Positions 9,465 to 17,539 of a stretch of DNA of 58,048 nt are shown here, piece after piece. The position numbers and the translations under genes are program-made. The notes below the pieces were generated by a model. It saw only the letters and a list, made by a program, of their open reading frames with translations, had not been told where the DNA came from and ran no database searches. Source of the stretch: JAZKGA01 sp040386235 (lineage in GTDB: Bacteria > Pseudomonadota > Alphaproteobacteria > Micavibrionales > Micavibrionaceae); NCBI GenBank assembly GCA_040386235.1, contig JAZKGA010000003.1, positions 1 through 58,048 of the forward strand, written 5' to 3'. The stretch's first letter is position 1. Every line of letters begins with the position of its first letter.

Positions 9465-9466
9465 TC

Positions 9467-9754
9467 ATGACGGAGGAACGGCGGCGTTTGGTGTTCGATA
9501 ACAAGATTCCTCTTACGTGGCTTATTTCTAGCGCGGGCGGCTCGTTCCTTCTTCTGGCATCGGTTTTATGGAACGTTGCAGCGCAAAGCAATAAGCTTGA
9601 CCAACTTATCGTTCAAATTGAAAAGTTGGAACGTCGGAATATTGACCGAGACTCGAAATTAGATTTGGTGATCAGGGACGGTTACGATTCAAGGAAGAAT
9701 GACGAAATAATGACGTTGCGCATTCAGTCTTTGGAGCGGGAAAAAACTAAATGA
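9467..9754 (+). CDS. Membrane-anchored coiled-coil protein of the lysis cassette
   Basis: 95 residues: a short cytoplasmic N-terminus, one membrane segment (about 17-37, rich in Leu, Ala, Ser and Gly), then a charged helix rich in Leu, Ile, Glu and Lys that should form a coiled coil. Proteins of this plan are common just before phage lysozymes. It could regulate the holin or act as a second holin, but this is inference. Its stop overlaps the lysozyme start. Confidence 0.6.
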   Translation: MTEERRRLVFDNKIPLTWLISSAGGSFLLLASVLWNVAAQSNKLDQLIVQIEKLERRNIDRDSKLDLVIRDGYDSRKNDEIMTLRIQSLEREKTK

Positions 9755-10185
9755 ACCTTTCTGAAATCGGGCTGAACCTGATCAAGCATTTCGAAGGATG
9801 TCAGTTAAAAGCTTATCTTGATCAAGCGGGGATTCCTACTATCGGATACGGGCATATCAAGCGCGTAAAGATGGGAGATACATGCACATTGGAACAAGCC
9901 GAACAATGGCTTAAGGAGGATGTAGCGGAATCGGAAGCATCGGTAAACCGGCTGGTGACGGTTCCAATTAACCAATTTCAGTTTGATGCCCTGGTTAGTT
10001 TTGTGTTCAACCTTGGGACCGGCAATTTCTTCAAGTCCACGTTGCGAAAGCTGCTTAACAAGAAAGATTACATCGGATGCGCAAACGAATTTCCTAAATG
10101 GCGATTCGCTGGCAGCGTTATTAGTAATGGCCTTGTCAAACGCAGGCAAGCCGAGAAGGATTTGTTTTTGAAAGGATTGGTATGA
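9751..10185 (+). CDS. Endolysin, T4-type lysozyme (glycoside hydrolase family 24)
   Basis: The 144-residue enzyme cleaves the glycan strands of peptidoglycan. The family triad is present with the expected spacing: E15 (HFEGC), D24 (YLDQ) and T30 (PTIGYGH). The GxGxFxxSTLR-type region follows near residue 90. There is no signal peptide or signal-anchor, so export should depend on the holin encoded next (10182). Start and stop overlap both neighbours by ATGA, marking a tightly coupled lysis operon. Confidence 0.93.
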   Translation: MNLSEIGLNLIKHFEGCQLKAYLDQAGIPTIGYGHIKRVKMGDTCTLEQAEQWLKEDVAESEASVNRLVTVPINQFQFDALVSFVFNLGTGNFFKSTLRKLLNKKDYIGCANEFPKWRFAGSVISNGLVKRRQAEKDLFLKGLV

Positions 10186-10397
10186 AGCTCATTGATGAAT
10201 GGCGCGGCTGCTTGCGTTTTCTAAGCGTCCAGGCCAATGTAATCGGCATTGCCATCAGCACCACTTACGCAACACTGTACAGCCAACTTAAAGAGAATTT
10301 CCCGCCTACCTACATGGCAATCCTAACTGGCGTTGTTTTCGTCGCTGGGATTGTAGGGCGTCTGATTTCGCAGAGTCCGAAAGCGGGGGATTCTTAA
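10182..10397 (+). CDS. Holin
   Basis: 71 residues with two predicted membrane segments (about 15-36 and 45-63) joined by a short loop (KENFPPTY), and a charged N-terminus. Size, topology and position directly after the lysozyme and before Rz fit a class II-type holin, which opens the inner membrane to time lysis. Confidence 0.8.
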   Translation: MKLIDEWRGCLRFLSVQANVIGIAISTTYATLYSQLKENFPPTYMAILTGVVFVAGIVGRLISQSPKAGDS

Positions 10398-10927
10398 TGA
10401 TCCCGCTGCCGTTACCGTTGCTGTTGAAATATGGGGGCATGGCGGCGTTTGTGATCGCGGTCTATGCATTCGGGCATCATCAAGGCGCGAAGGGCATACA
10501 AGGCGATTGGGACGCTTCCAAAGCGAAGGTTTTGGCAGACCAGCAGGGGGCGTTACTAAGTCACTTGGAAGCCATGGACGCGGCCAGGAAGGCGCAGGAA
10601 GAAACCACGATCAAAGTTTCGGAAGACTATGAAAGGGCGTTGAATGAGGTTAAAGAAAAGCATGATGCCGATTTGCTTGCTGTTCGGCGTGCTGGCGGGT
10701 TGCGCGTGCCGCGAAGCATCTGTAATAGTCCCGCTGCCGCCGCTTCCGAAACCACAAGCAACAGCAGCGGCGATGCAGACACTACCGGAACAGTCTCACT
10801 TCCTGAAACGATTACAAACGATCTTTTCAGTGAGGCCAAGCGCGCCGACGAAGTAGCCGAAATCGCTAGGGCTTGTCAATCTTGGATTCGTCAGCAAGGC
10901 TACTACGGCGTTCCAATTCCTGATTGA
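10397..10927 (+). CDS. Rz: Inner-membrane spanin subunit Rz
   Basis: 176 residues with an N-terminal signal-anchor (about 5-25), then a periplasmic charged helical region and a C-terminus with two Cys. It is the i-spanin that bridges to the Rz1 lipoprotein and fuses inner and outer membranes at the end of lysis. The start overlaps the holin stop. The Rz1 gene is nested inside it in another frame. The last 62 bases overlap, in antisense, the minus-strand gene ending at 10866. Confidence 0.85.
   Translation: MIPLPLPLLLKYGGMAAFVIAVYAFGHHQGAKGIQGDWDASKAKVLADQQGALLSHLEAMDAARKAQEETTIKVSEDYERALNEVKEKHDADLLAVRRAGGLRVPRSICNSPAAAASETTSNSSGDADTTGTVSLPETITNDLFSEAKRADEVAEIARACQSWIRQQGYYGVPIPD
10644..10856 (+). 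CDS. Rz1: Outer-membrane spanin lipoprotein Rz1, nested in Rz
   Basis: 70 residues, wholly inside Rz in the +1 frame. The N-terminus is a lipoprotein signal (basic MRLKK, hydrophobic core, lipobox LAGC with the lipid-bearing Cys at position 20). The mature part is Pro-rich (VPLPPLPKP), as in known Rz1 proteins. A ribosome site AAAGGG lies 7 bases upstream of the ATG. Confidence 0.88.
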   Translation: MRLKKSMMPICLLFGVLAGCACREASVIVPLPPLPKPQATAAAMQTLPEQSHFLKRLQTIFSVRPSAPTK

Positions 10928-11312
10928 TAAAACTTTCGGTTTCGCGTGCTAACTCAGTCAATACAATTTTTGGGTCTTCGTTGCCGTCGTTGATTCGCTT
11001 CCTGCTACGCACCATCATTTCTTCTAATTCACCCCTGTGGTCTTCAATTATGGACGCAACGCCAACTTTGAAGTTGTGGTGTATCAGTTTCATGCCTTTC
11101 CGATAGATGTATGCCTGATATAAACCTTTTAAACTCCAAGTTATACCAAAAGCGTTTCCAGCAAGCCCGGCGTTGTAAAGCCATGTGATCTTTACTGGGT
11201 CTAAAATGTTAAGCGTTGCAAAACCAATTTGAACAACCAATAAAATTGCGCTGGGCCAGTAGCCCAGCCAAAATCTTTCATCCCACGTAAACCGGTCAAA
11301 CATCTTCTTCAT
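10866..11312 (-). CDS. Membrane protein next to integrase
   Basis: 148 residues with two hydrophobic segments (about 15-37 and 45-65) and a charged, mostly helical cytoplasmic tail. GGGGAAG precedes the ATG. It is read in the integrase direction, 15 bases downstream of the integrase stop, and its 3' end overlaps Rz in antisense. A prophage-expressed membrane protein at this site could affect superinfection, but the sequence shows only the topology. Confidence 0.65.
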   Translation of the reverse strand: MKKMFDRFTWDERFWLGYWPSAILLVVQIGFATLNILDPVKITWLYNAGLAGNAFGITWSLKGLYQAYIYRKGMKLIHHNFKVGVASIIEDHRGELEEMMVRSRKRINDGNEDPKIVLTELARETESFINQELERRSSLADESKIDKP

Positions 11313-11327
11313 TACTTCCCCTTCTCA

Positions 11328-12452
11328 TTAAGCGGCTTTTGCCTGCGCTTTCATCATCGCTTGCATTGCTTGGAACATTTTGAACTGTTCCAGCGTTGCA
11401 GCGTCCATTACCATTCCTTCCATTTCCGGTTTTACTTCCTCCTTCATTTCTTGTTTTGGTGCTTCAATTTTTCGCAAGTTCTTAGCTTCTAATTGCGTGT
11501 AGCGGCGCAACATCTTCCAATCTTCATGACCCGTAAACATTGCGACTTCATGAATCTGATAGCCCATTTCGAAAAGGCGGCTAGTTCCTTCATGGCGCAA
11601 GTCATGAAAGCGAAGGTCAACGATGCCAAGCGCTTTGCATGCGTTCGTAAAATACATTCCGATAGTCTGCGCTCTAAAAGGGAAAATGTTGTCGTCGCCG
11701 TCAACCTTTGTTTGGCGTTTGATGATTTCAACCGATTCCGGGATGAGTGGAACAGTCTTATGGTTGCCCTTCTTCTTTTTCGGGTGCTTACGATCCGTAA
11801 TAACAACCGTTGCTTCCTGTTCGTTGAACGTCGCATGTTTGATGCGCGTGATTTCGGCTTGGCGCATTGCCGACGACATTGCAAAGCGAATGATGTCCTT
11901 CATAGGAATAGGTGTCGGAAAGTCAAACGCCAGAAGTTTCTCGATTTCGGTTGCAGTCGGGCGGCGTTCCCGTTCCTGTGACGATCCGATCAGGCCCAGG
12001 ATGGCAAGACGGTCCCGTGCTTCTTCCAAGATTTCCGGCACATGGTATTTCCAACCAACTTTTGCCATCTTCAGGACAGAACCCAAGAAAGAAAAATGCA
12101 TGGACCCGGACATAGGACCGAAGTTCTTCTTCTGAATGTAAGTAACGATATCCGAATCGGTCATCTTACTAATGTCAATCTTGCCCATTCCCTTCTTCAG
12201 GTAGCCAATGATATCGACTGCGGTCTTGCTCTTGTTTGGGTTCTCTTCTAAGTAGCGGTCAATGGCTTGTGCCAAGGTGACGCCGGTCTTACCGTGAATG
12301 CCAACTTTCTTCCCCGAATCGATGGCCGTTTCAATTGCGCGCGCCCACACTTCCGCTTCCTTCAGCGTGTCATGCGTCTTCGTCTGTACGGGATGGCCTG
12401 CGCGGCGTACTTGAGCGCGGAATTTGTCGCCAACTGGGATGATCGATGCCAT
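11328..12452 (-). CDS. int: Tyrosine-family site-specific integrase
   Basis: 374 residues. An N-terminal arm-binding region (about 1-55), a core-binding domain (60-150) and a catalytic domain carry the conserved residues R197 (SSAMRQAE), K222 (TDRKHPKK), H283-x-x-R286 (HDLRHEG), H309 (TGHEDW) and the nucleophile Y318 (RRYTQL). It would integrate and, with an excision factor, excise the prophage. AAAGGAAAAG precedes the ATG. The region upstream (12453-12836) holds paired direct repeats suited to arm-type sites. Confidence 0.95.
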   Translation of the reverse strand: MASIIPVGDKFRAQVRRAGHPVQTKTHDTLKEAEVWARAIETAIDSGKKVGIHGKTGVTLAQAIDRYLEENPNKSKTAVDIIGYLKKGMGKIDISKMTDSDIVTYIQKKNFGPMSGSMHFSFLGSVLKMAKVGWKYHVPEILEEARDRLAILGLIGSSQERERRPTATEIEKLLAFDFPTPIPMKDIIRFAMSSAMRQAEITRIKHATFNEQEATVVITDRKHPKKKKGNHKTVPLIPESVEIIKRQTKVDGDDNIFPFRAQTIGMYFTNACKALGIVDLRFHDLRHEGTSRLFEMGYQIHEVAMFTGHEDWKMLRRYTQLEAKNLRKIEAPKQEMKEEVKPEMEGMVMDAATLEQFKMFQAMQAMMKAQAKAA

Positions 12453-12836
12453 TTTCTTTTCCTTTCGTGGGGGCCGTCTGTAGCAAATGCGTAGCAGTTT
12501 AGGCTGAAATCAGGGTAAATTGTAGTAAATACAAGTAGTTTCCAAATCACAGTAAGCCGTTGTTTTCAAAGAGAAAATCAATCAAATCAAGTGCTTACTG
12601 TACATCAAAAACCATCTGTATTACAATCGACTTTTGTATCTCGGAGACTGTACCTAAAGGCTGTATGCGTTTTCCGTAGCAGTAGTGTAGCAGTTCCATC
12701 TAGAAATGCCTAATACTTCTTCGTCTGCCCAGGCTGTCCGGCCACCACCAAAACACCACACAAGCACGTTAGGCCCAAGTAGATCGCAGCTAGCACAGGC
12801 GTAAAAAAGCCCGGTCTAGCCGGGCCTGTTGGTGCT
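12453..12836. other. Candidate phage attachment region (attP)
   Basis: This 384-base gap has no credible gene. It holds GTAGCA at 12480 and 12491, and again at 12676 and 12687: each pair is 11 bases apart and ends GTAGCAGTT, like arm-type integrase sites one helical turn apart. Between the pairs lies a perfect 9-bp inverted repeat, ACAGTAAGC (12549-12557) and GCTTACTGT (12593-12601). Position upstream of int supports attP. The core sequence cannot be fixed without the host site. Confidence 0.6.
12803..12825 (-). terminator. Terminator of the left early operon
   Basis: GCCCGG (12809-12814) pairs with CCGGGC (12820-12825); on the minus strand this hairpin is followed by six T. It lies directly after the stop of the last leftward gene (12837) and keeps that transcript out of the attP/int region. 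Confidence 0.85.
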
Positions 12837-13331
12837 TCAGGGGTCTATTGCCCCGACATCCACATGGGTGATTTCTGGCGTTTCTTCTAGCATCGGCGCA
12901 TATGAAATCTTGCGATCTGTTCCAATCGGAAGCATGCCCGCGCGCTGGCCTTCTGAGCGATGATGCAGGGCCACAAAGACCACATCGCGCGCTTCCGGGT
13001 CCGTCTGTAGTCCGCGCATCTTAAGCGCCGCGTTGCCACCTTCTGGTGCGTCTGGTGAGGTCTTTACCCTGGCTTCGTGCGCCAGAACGATACAGAAATT
13101 TTCGTCCTCTTTCAGCAACTCCCGACGTATCACATTAGGCAATTCTTCCTTGCCCTCGTTACTGAAGAAGAAGGGCAGAATGACACGCGAATCCGCTACA
13201 TGATACGAAGAAATTTCGCCTTCGCGTAACCTGATCTTGACCAAAATTGGCCCGAATGGGATGGAGTCCAGTTGTAGCCCATGAAGTCCAAGGGCTACAT
13301 TGTCATAGATAGATTTAAATTGGAATGTCAT
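12837..13331 (-). CDS. Hypothetical protein, last gene of left early operon
   Basis: 164 residues; AGGAACGA precedes the ATG. It looks like a compact soluble beta-rich domain (VKIRLREGEISSYHV) with a second half that includes KISYAPMLEETPEITHV. It starts 6 bases after the stop of the 599-residue repeat protein and should be co-expressed with it. No family is recognised. Co-transcription suggests a partner role, which is inference. Confidence 0.6.
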   Translation of the reverse strand: MTFQFKSIYDNVALGLHGLQLDSIPFGPILVKIRLREGEISSYHVADSRVILPFFFSNEGKEELPNVIRRELLKEDENFCIVLAHEARVKTSPDAPEGGNAALKMRGLQTDPEARDVVFVALHHRSEGQRAGMLPIGTDRKISYAPMLEETPEITHVDVGAIDP

Positions 13332-13337
13332 TCGTTC

Positions 13338-15137
13338 CTATTGAAATTGATTGAAATGTTCCGCTTTCCAGGCGTTGATAAGGTGCTTGTAGGTGGTCAT
13401 GCCGCCGTCAACAAAGCGCAGCTTTTCCTTCGTAATATACTTCTTGATGTTCTGCCGGTTGGCCCCGTTCAGGTACTTGTTAGACGCTATGAACACTTCC
13501 GCCTTCGCACCCGCTTCCTTGATGCCGTGGCCGTTCTGAATGAACACAAAGGAGAATTCCGGGAAGGCAGCTTCCAGTTCGGAAATCTGATTGCCAATTG
13601 GGCCAAGCATGGCAATCAACGGTTTTTTAACCGTCTTGACAACAGGAATCTTATACACTTCCTGCAACGCGAAAGGGGCCGCTGCTGGGGCCGTTGCCGG
13701 TGCTTCTACATGCGCCGGATGCGTAAACGGTGCTGGTGCTGGCTGCTGAACACTGGGGACGTAGATAGGCATTGCTGCGCGTTTCAGGTCCGCTATTGCC
13801 GCTTCAAGCATGGGGAACATGGCTTTGGTCAGTTCAGGAAGCATTTGCGAAATCAGGCCGGGGACGATGCGCGGGGCCAGCCGCAAGGCCAATTCGTCAA
13901 CCATGACATCGGCCATCGGCATAGCTGCTTTAAGCATCTTTTGCAGGAAGTCATTACCCTGTACTTGATGGGTGATTTCTTGCTTTGCCGCTTGCTGGAA
14001 CAGTGCGCGGATAGGTGCTTCTGCTACTTCTGCGATCTGTTCAACTTCCAAAACTGGGGCCGGTTCTGGTGCCAAGGTTGGCACTTTTTCGGCAACCGCG
14101 ACGGGAACCGGGGCCGGTTTTTCAGTCTCTTGGGCAGTCTGAATAGTAGCGTTAACCGATGGTGCGATGTCCGTATCCGGTGCTTCCGCGTGAACTGTTT
14201 CCTTTTGTTTCGCTTCTTCCAGCATGCCCTTGATGATGCGGAAAGTCTTGCACAGCGGCCCCTGCAAGCCCCCAGGTTGCTTCAATGCTTTGCGCCGCTC
14301 CAATGGCAAAACTTCGCCCTGTGCGGCCCGCATCGCCGCCAAATCGATTTTGGAGAAACTAGAGGTCAGATAGTTGGTGTGCGGGTTCTGTCGTCGCATT
14401 TCCATACAGACTTTTAACCATTCGGCTTCTTCCCAGTGAACCGACTTCTTGCGTCGGTTCTCTGTGGTTACAACAACGGGTTCAACCTTTTCAGGTGCCT
14501 GGAAAGCCTTGTGCATTGCGGTTGCAAGTGCGCTGTTAGCATCGGACTTCATAGGCTGGGGTTCAACTATGACGCCGTTCGCAAACTCTTTAACAGCGCG
14601 CGTTTGCCCATCTTTCAAACGGACTTCAGGGGAAATTTCATCCCAAAATTTCAGAGCCGTATCACGGAATTCCGATACGTGGAAAAACTTGCGATGTCGT
14701 GCGAGCGGGAGAATATCGGACGCTTCATTTACATCCCGAAGACTAACTTTTGCTAGCCTTTGCTCAAAAGCGCCGGGGTGATCCAAATTGAATTGTAATA
14801 CAACATTCGCCCATTCTTCGGGGGTCCACTTAATTCGCTTACCCAAATTATTTGCCTCCGAAGTAGTAACTTTGTTTGTTTTGTAGCCGCCCTTTTGAAG
14901 CCGATGAAAAGCGTCAAAGAGCGGTTTAAGCACATCGTCCAATGTCGCAAAACTCCGATGTTTCCCCTGTGGGATAACGGATTCCATAACGTCTTCAACG
15001 TCTTCCAGGGTGAAAACGGTGGTCTGCCATTTTGGATGCAACCGCATGAATTCTTTACCGATTAAGTCCCATTCATCTTCGGTCCAGGCTGAAGATATGG
15101 GGCGCGAAACGCCAACGTTATGACCGTGATTCAACAT
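13338..15137 (-). CDS. Repeat protein with three Trp-rich helical modules and a Rossmann-like C-terminal domain
   Basis: 599 residues, among the largest non-structural proteins here. Three roughly 60-residue modules (about 18-78, 104-165, 235-305) each open with W-x3-EW (third copy WEEAEW), continue with a helix and end near LP-x2-RH or LPLERR; the look is SANT/Myb-like, an inference. A Pro/Ala/Glu-rich linker follows. Residues 508-599 (IAMLGPIGNQ, VFIASNKYLN, RFVDGGMTT) resemble a small Rossmann fold of the DUF2325 type. GGAGG sits 7 bases before the ATG. It has its own promoter (15202-15230) next to a vWA gene. Possible DNA- or nucleotide-sensing accessory function. Confidence 0.7.
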   Translation of the reverse strand: MLNHGHNVGVSRPISSAWTEDEWDLIGKEFMRLHPKWQTTVFTLEDVEDVMESVIPQGKHRSFATLDDVLKPLFDAFHRLQKGGYKTNKVTTSEANNLGKRIKWTPEEWANVVLQFNLDHPGAFEQRLAKVSLRDVNEASDILPLARHRKFFHVSEFRDTALKFWDEISPEVRLKDGQTRAVKEFANGVIVEPQPMKSDANSALATAMHKAFQAPEKVEPVVVTTENRRKKSVHWEEAEWLKVCMEMRRQNPHTNYLTSSFSKIDLAAMRAAQGEVLPLERRKALKQPGGLQGPLCKTFRIIKGMLEEAKQKETVHAEAPDTDIAPSVNATIQTAQETEKPAPVPVAVAEKVPTLAPEPAPVLEVEQIAEVAEAPIRALFQQAAKQEITHQVQGNDFLQKMLKAAMPMADVMVDELALRLAPRIVPGLISQMLPELTKAMFPMLEAAIADLKRAAMPIYVPSVQQPAPAPFTHPAHVEAPATAPAAAPFALQEVYKIPVVKTVKKPLIAMLGPIGNQISELEAAFPEFSFVFIQNGHGIKEAGAKAEVFIASNKYLNGANRQNIKKYITKEKLRFVDGGMTTYKHLINAWKAEHFNQFQ

Positions 15138-15175
15138 AAAAAATCCTCCGAACACTTGAGATTAATCAATGAAAA

Positions 15176-15246
15176 GGCCGTCTATCCATGCTTGCACAGC
15201 GACATTATTAGAAAAAATGCACTGTGTCAATAGGGAATAGACGGCC
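15176..15246 (-). promoter_or_regulatory. Promoter nested in the loop of a large inverted repeat
   Basis: A perfect 10-bp inverted repeat, GGCCGTCTAT (15176-15185) and ATAGACGGCC (15237-15246), encloses a minus-strand promoter: TTGACA (15225-15230), 17-base spacer, TAATGT (15202-15207). GCAAGCAT lies near the expected start point. On the minus strand the distal arm is followed by TTTT, so read-through RNA from the vWA gene could fold a terminator-like hairpin that initiation from within would lack. Confidence 0.7.
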
Positions 15247-15253
15247 AGACGAG

Positions 15254-15835
15254 TTAACTTTTAACAGTAGGCGCGGCGCGTAGTTCTCGCAAAGATTGGC
15301 CGACAACAGCATACGATTGTGCTACGCCAGAAGACGTTGCGGCAAACGCGGTGGTGTACTTACTATCAATACCGTAGTTACTCGCAGCCGCAAATGCGTC
15401 CTGATTTGCCGCCGCGAAAATGAACGTCCAGCCGTGTTTCTGCGCATGTTCAATCATGGTTTTGATCTGCGCTTGCGTATATTCGCGGCTGCAATTCTCT
15501 TGCCCATCGGTGCGGATACAGACGATAACCGAGTCCGCCCAGCCCTCTTTTGCAATGCGTTCGCCTTGTTCGTTCAGGGTGCGGCCAATGGCATCTAACA
15601 GGGCGGTGCTACCGCGCGGAACGTATGTTTCTGTCGTAAGCGGCTGCACTTCTAGGATGTTTTTCGCCTGATAGTTCAGTTCGTACCTGTCATCAAACTG
15701 CACATGCGTCAGCCGTGCTTCGCCGTCCACTTGCTTCTGATCGTGCAGAATGACGTTAAAGCCGCCGATGACATCGTTGCGTAAACCAGACATCGAACCA
15801 GACTTATCGGTGATGTCAATTATTTCCACTTTCAT
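15254..15835 (-). CDS. von Willebrand factor A domain protein
   Basis: 193 residues, essentially one vWA domain. The metal-ion-dependent adhesion site is complete: D10-x-S12-x-S14 (DKSGSMS), T77 (PRGSTALLD) and D110 (RTDGQEN). vWA proteins bind partner proteins through the metal and often work with AAA+ ATPases of the MoxR kind; an AAA+ ATPase is encoded at 23190-24641 on the other early operon, though a link is inference. The stop lies just before the hairpin-nested promoter. The start overlaps the upstream stop by one base. Confidence 0.88.
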   Translation of the reverse strand: MKVEIIDITDKSGSMSGLRNDVIGGFNVILHDQKQVDGEARLTHVQFDDRYELNYQAKNILEVQPLTTETYVPRGSTALLDAIGRTLNEQGERIAKEGWADSVIVCIRTDGQENCSREYTQAQIKTMIEHAQKHGWTFIFAAANQDAFAAASNYGIDSKYTTAFAATSSGVAQSYAVVGQSLRELRAAPTVKS

Positions 15836-16110
15836 TAAGAACCCTCCTTGGTTGACTCCCGGTGTTTGATGGCGTTCAGCAGAACGTCAACGGTAAATTC
15901 CAATTGTTCCTTCTCAATTTCTTTCAACAGGTCTTCCCCATCGCCTGTGCCGAATTCCGCATCTTTGGCTTTCGTCATCACTAACGAATACAAGGAAATC
16001 GCGCCAGCGTAATACGAAATCTTAGCTAGACCCATTTCAGATTTCGTTACTTCTTGCTTGCAGACTACGGCGCTTTGGTATTCTTTCCAGCCAGCTTCAA
16101 TTGGTTTCAT
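15835..16110 (-). CDS. Small helical protein of the left operon
   Basis: 91 residues, largely helical with a charged C-terminus (EKEQLEFTVDVLLNAIKHRE). It overlaps both neighbours by one to four bases and so belongs to the same transcript as the PrtN-like and vWA genes. No family is recognised. Confidence 0.6.
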   Translation of the reverse strand: MKPIEAGWKEYQSAVVCKQEVTKSEMGLAKISYYAGAISLYSLVMTKAKDAEFGTGDGEDLLKEIEKEQLEFTVDVLLNAIKHRESTKEGS

Positions 16111-16331
16111 TTCTTTACCTTTTCTTTGGCAATCTCGCGTTGTTGATCAATGTATTCCGCTACATCTTGGATGCTAGCCCTTATAGGCTTTTCCAAAATT
16201 GGGACAGGAAACGAGTTATTGGAACGCATGTTATAGCCCGTTTGATGGGAAATTCCAATTGCGTCACATACTTCCTGAAATGTGAGAAACGGCTTTTGAT
16301 AGATAGCTAGAAGCATGAATTCTGTTTTCAT
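16107..16331 (-). CDS. PrtN-like (pyocin activator family) DNA-binding protein
   Basis: 74 residues. The pattern MKTEFMLLAIYQKP, a helix-turn-helix (FQEVCDAIGISHQTGYNM) and the end QDVAEYIDQQREIAKEK match the PrtN family, whose founding member activates pyocin genes in Pseudomonas. In phages such proteins are small regulators or excisionase-like factors. The start at 16331 is used because upstream codons run into the preceding gene without a ribosome site. Confidence 0.7.
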   Translation of the reverse strand: MKTEFMLLAIYQKPFLTFQEVCDAIGISHQTGYNMRSNNSFPVPILEKPIRASIQDVAEYIDQQREIAKEKVKK

Positions 16332-16333
16332 AT

Positions 16334-16666
16334 TTATCCTATTTTCCCTTCCCCACGTTGATTTGCCGAAGCCGTGCGCCATGCTTCTATGACTGCCTGT
16401 GCGGCTACCATTTGCCACCGTGACGCTTCATCTTTTTCTATCGCGTCACGCATAACCAGAAGGTGTTTTTTGTATTCATCACTGCTATACGCCTCCCTTT
16501 CTTGTGCTGAAACTGGCAAATCAAGATGCCTTTGCATGACGTTCGCTTTGACTGTCTTCCTAAATTCTTCAAAATAGATACGTTCAGCTTTTGCCTTAGC
16601 TGCGGCCCCAGCTTGGAACCGCAACCGGTCTAACGCTTTCTGTACGTCATCGTCACTGATTACCAT
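16334..16666 (-). CDS. Hypothetical helical protein of recombination operon
   Basis: 110 residues, strongly helical and charged, with a Trp-containing helix near the C-terminus (RWQMVAAQAVIEAW). The ATG at 16666 overlaps the upstream stop (TGATG). It follows YqaJ and Bet, where lambdoid phages place accessory recombination proteins. No motif allows a firm role. Confidence 0.55.
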   Translation of the reverse strand: MVISDDDVQKALDRLRFQAGAAAKAKAERIYFEEFRKTVKANVMQRHLDLPVSAQEREAYSSDEYKKHLLVMRDAIEKDEASRWQMVAAQAVIEAWRTASANQRGEGKIG

Positions 16667-16935
16667 CAATACACCTCTTCATATTGAACTGGGACGATCT
16701 TGAATCCAGGAATGCGAATCAGGGTTGCAGCCAAAACCATCGGTTCGGGCGGCATGATTTCCTGATCCAGGTTGGAAGAACCAGCAATAGTCATTTCCAT
16801 TTTGTCGTCGCCAACTTCTTTATTCTCCAGACACACAGCGACAAGCATAGGAAGGCCATACGCTTCGCAAATACGGGTTAGGCGTTCAATCATCGGCTGC
16901 ACATGCTCCGCGTAAATTTCCGTCTTCTTTTCCAT
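16666..16935 (-). CDS. Hypothetical protein of recombination operon
   Basis: 89 residues. The start lies inside the 3' end of the YqaJ gene (50-base overlap) with no good alternative. The middle contains a beta-rich stretch (MLVAVCLENKEVGDDKMEM), then a Pro-rich segment. It may be an accessory to the exonuclease/annealase pair; nothing more is supported. Confidence 0.5.
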   Translation of the reverse strand: MEKKTEIYAEHVQPMIERLTRICEAYGLPMLVAVCLENKEVGDDKMEMTIAGSSNLDQEIMPPEPMVLAATLIRIPGFKIVPVQYEEVY

Positions 16936-17539
16936 TTATGGCCCCTACCAATTTGTCTACTTCTTCCAAAAATTCCACTACATGGCTTTCAAGTGCTTTG
17001 ATATACATTTCATTACGATAGACCCGTTGCACATAGGTTCTAAGGTGTTCCGGCGCACGCGGATCATATGAAATGAAATCGAACCATTCCCGTTCATTTA
17101 CCCAAATGTTTCCCTGGACTTGTGGCAAATGGTCCGGTGACATGCCGTTGCACCATGTCTGCATATGAACGCGTTTATCTTTGGGGCATTTGATTTCAAT
17201 GCCCCCATTCCTTCCTATCAAACCGTCCGGCGATCCCCCGCAGTAGGCGATAGACGGATGCAGAACAAAGCCAGTCGGGATCAAAATTTCGCCCGTTATA
17301 ACTTCATAAGCGTTCGCAGCGAACGGTTCAAGCGCCTTGCCCCATTCCAGCGACCTTGCGCTTATTGCTTCTGTTGGTTCCGCATAAATGCGTTCCGTTG
17401 CCAGGGTCCATACATAGTCAGTCCTGGCTTTTAGCGGTGAGCCGTCACGCTTGCTTACTGAAATGATGTCGGCAAACCGGCTAGCGGTAGCGCAGCCCGC
17501 GCGCTCCAGAAACCATCCTTCCGAACCCTGTTCACTCAT
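16886..17539 (-). CDS. YqaJ/lambda-Exo-like recombination exonuclease
   Basis: 217 residues. Lambda-exonuclease-type motifs are clear: N-terminal ATASRFADI, LEWGKALEPFAANAYE, the PD-(D/E)xK core GGSPDGLIG then GGIEIKCPKD, and HLPQVQGNIWVNEREW. It should digest the 5' strand of double-stranded ends to make 3' tails for the annealing protein encoded directly upstream, whose stop overlaps this start (ATGA). Together they form a Red-like system for phage recombination. Confidence 0.92.
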   Translation of the reverse strand: MSEQGSEGWFLERAGCATASRFADIISVSKRDGSPLKARTDYVWTLATERIYAEPTEAISARSLEWGKALEPFAANAYEVITGEILIPTGFVLHPSIAYCGGSPDGLIGRNGGIEIKCPKDKRVHMQTWCNGMSPDHLPQVQGNIWVNEREWFDFISYDPRAPEHLRTYVQRVYRNEMYIKALESHVVEFLEEVDKLVGAINGKEDGNLRGACAADD

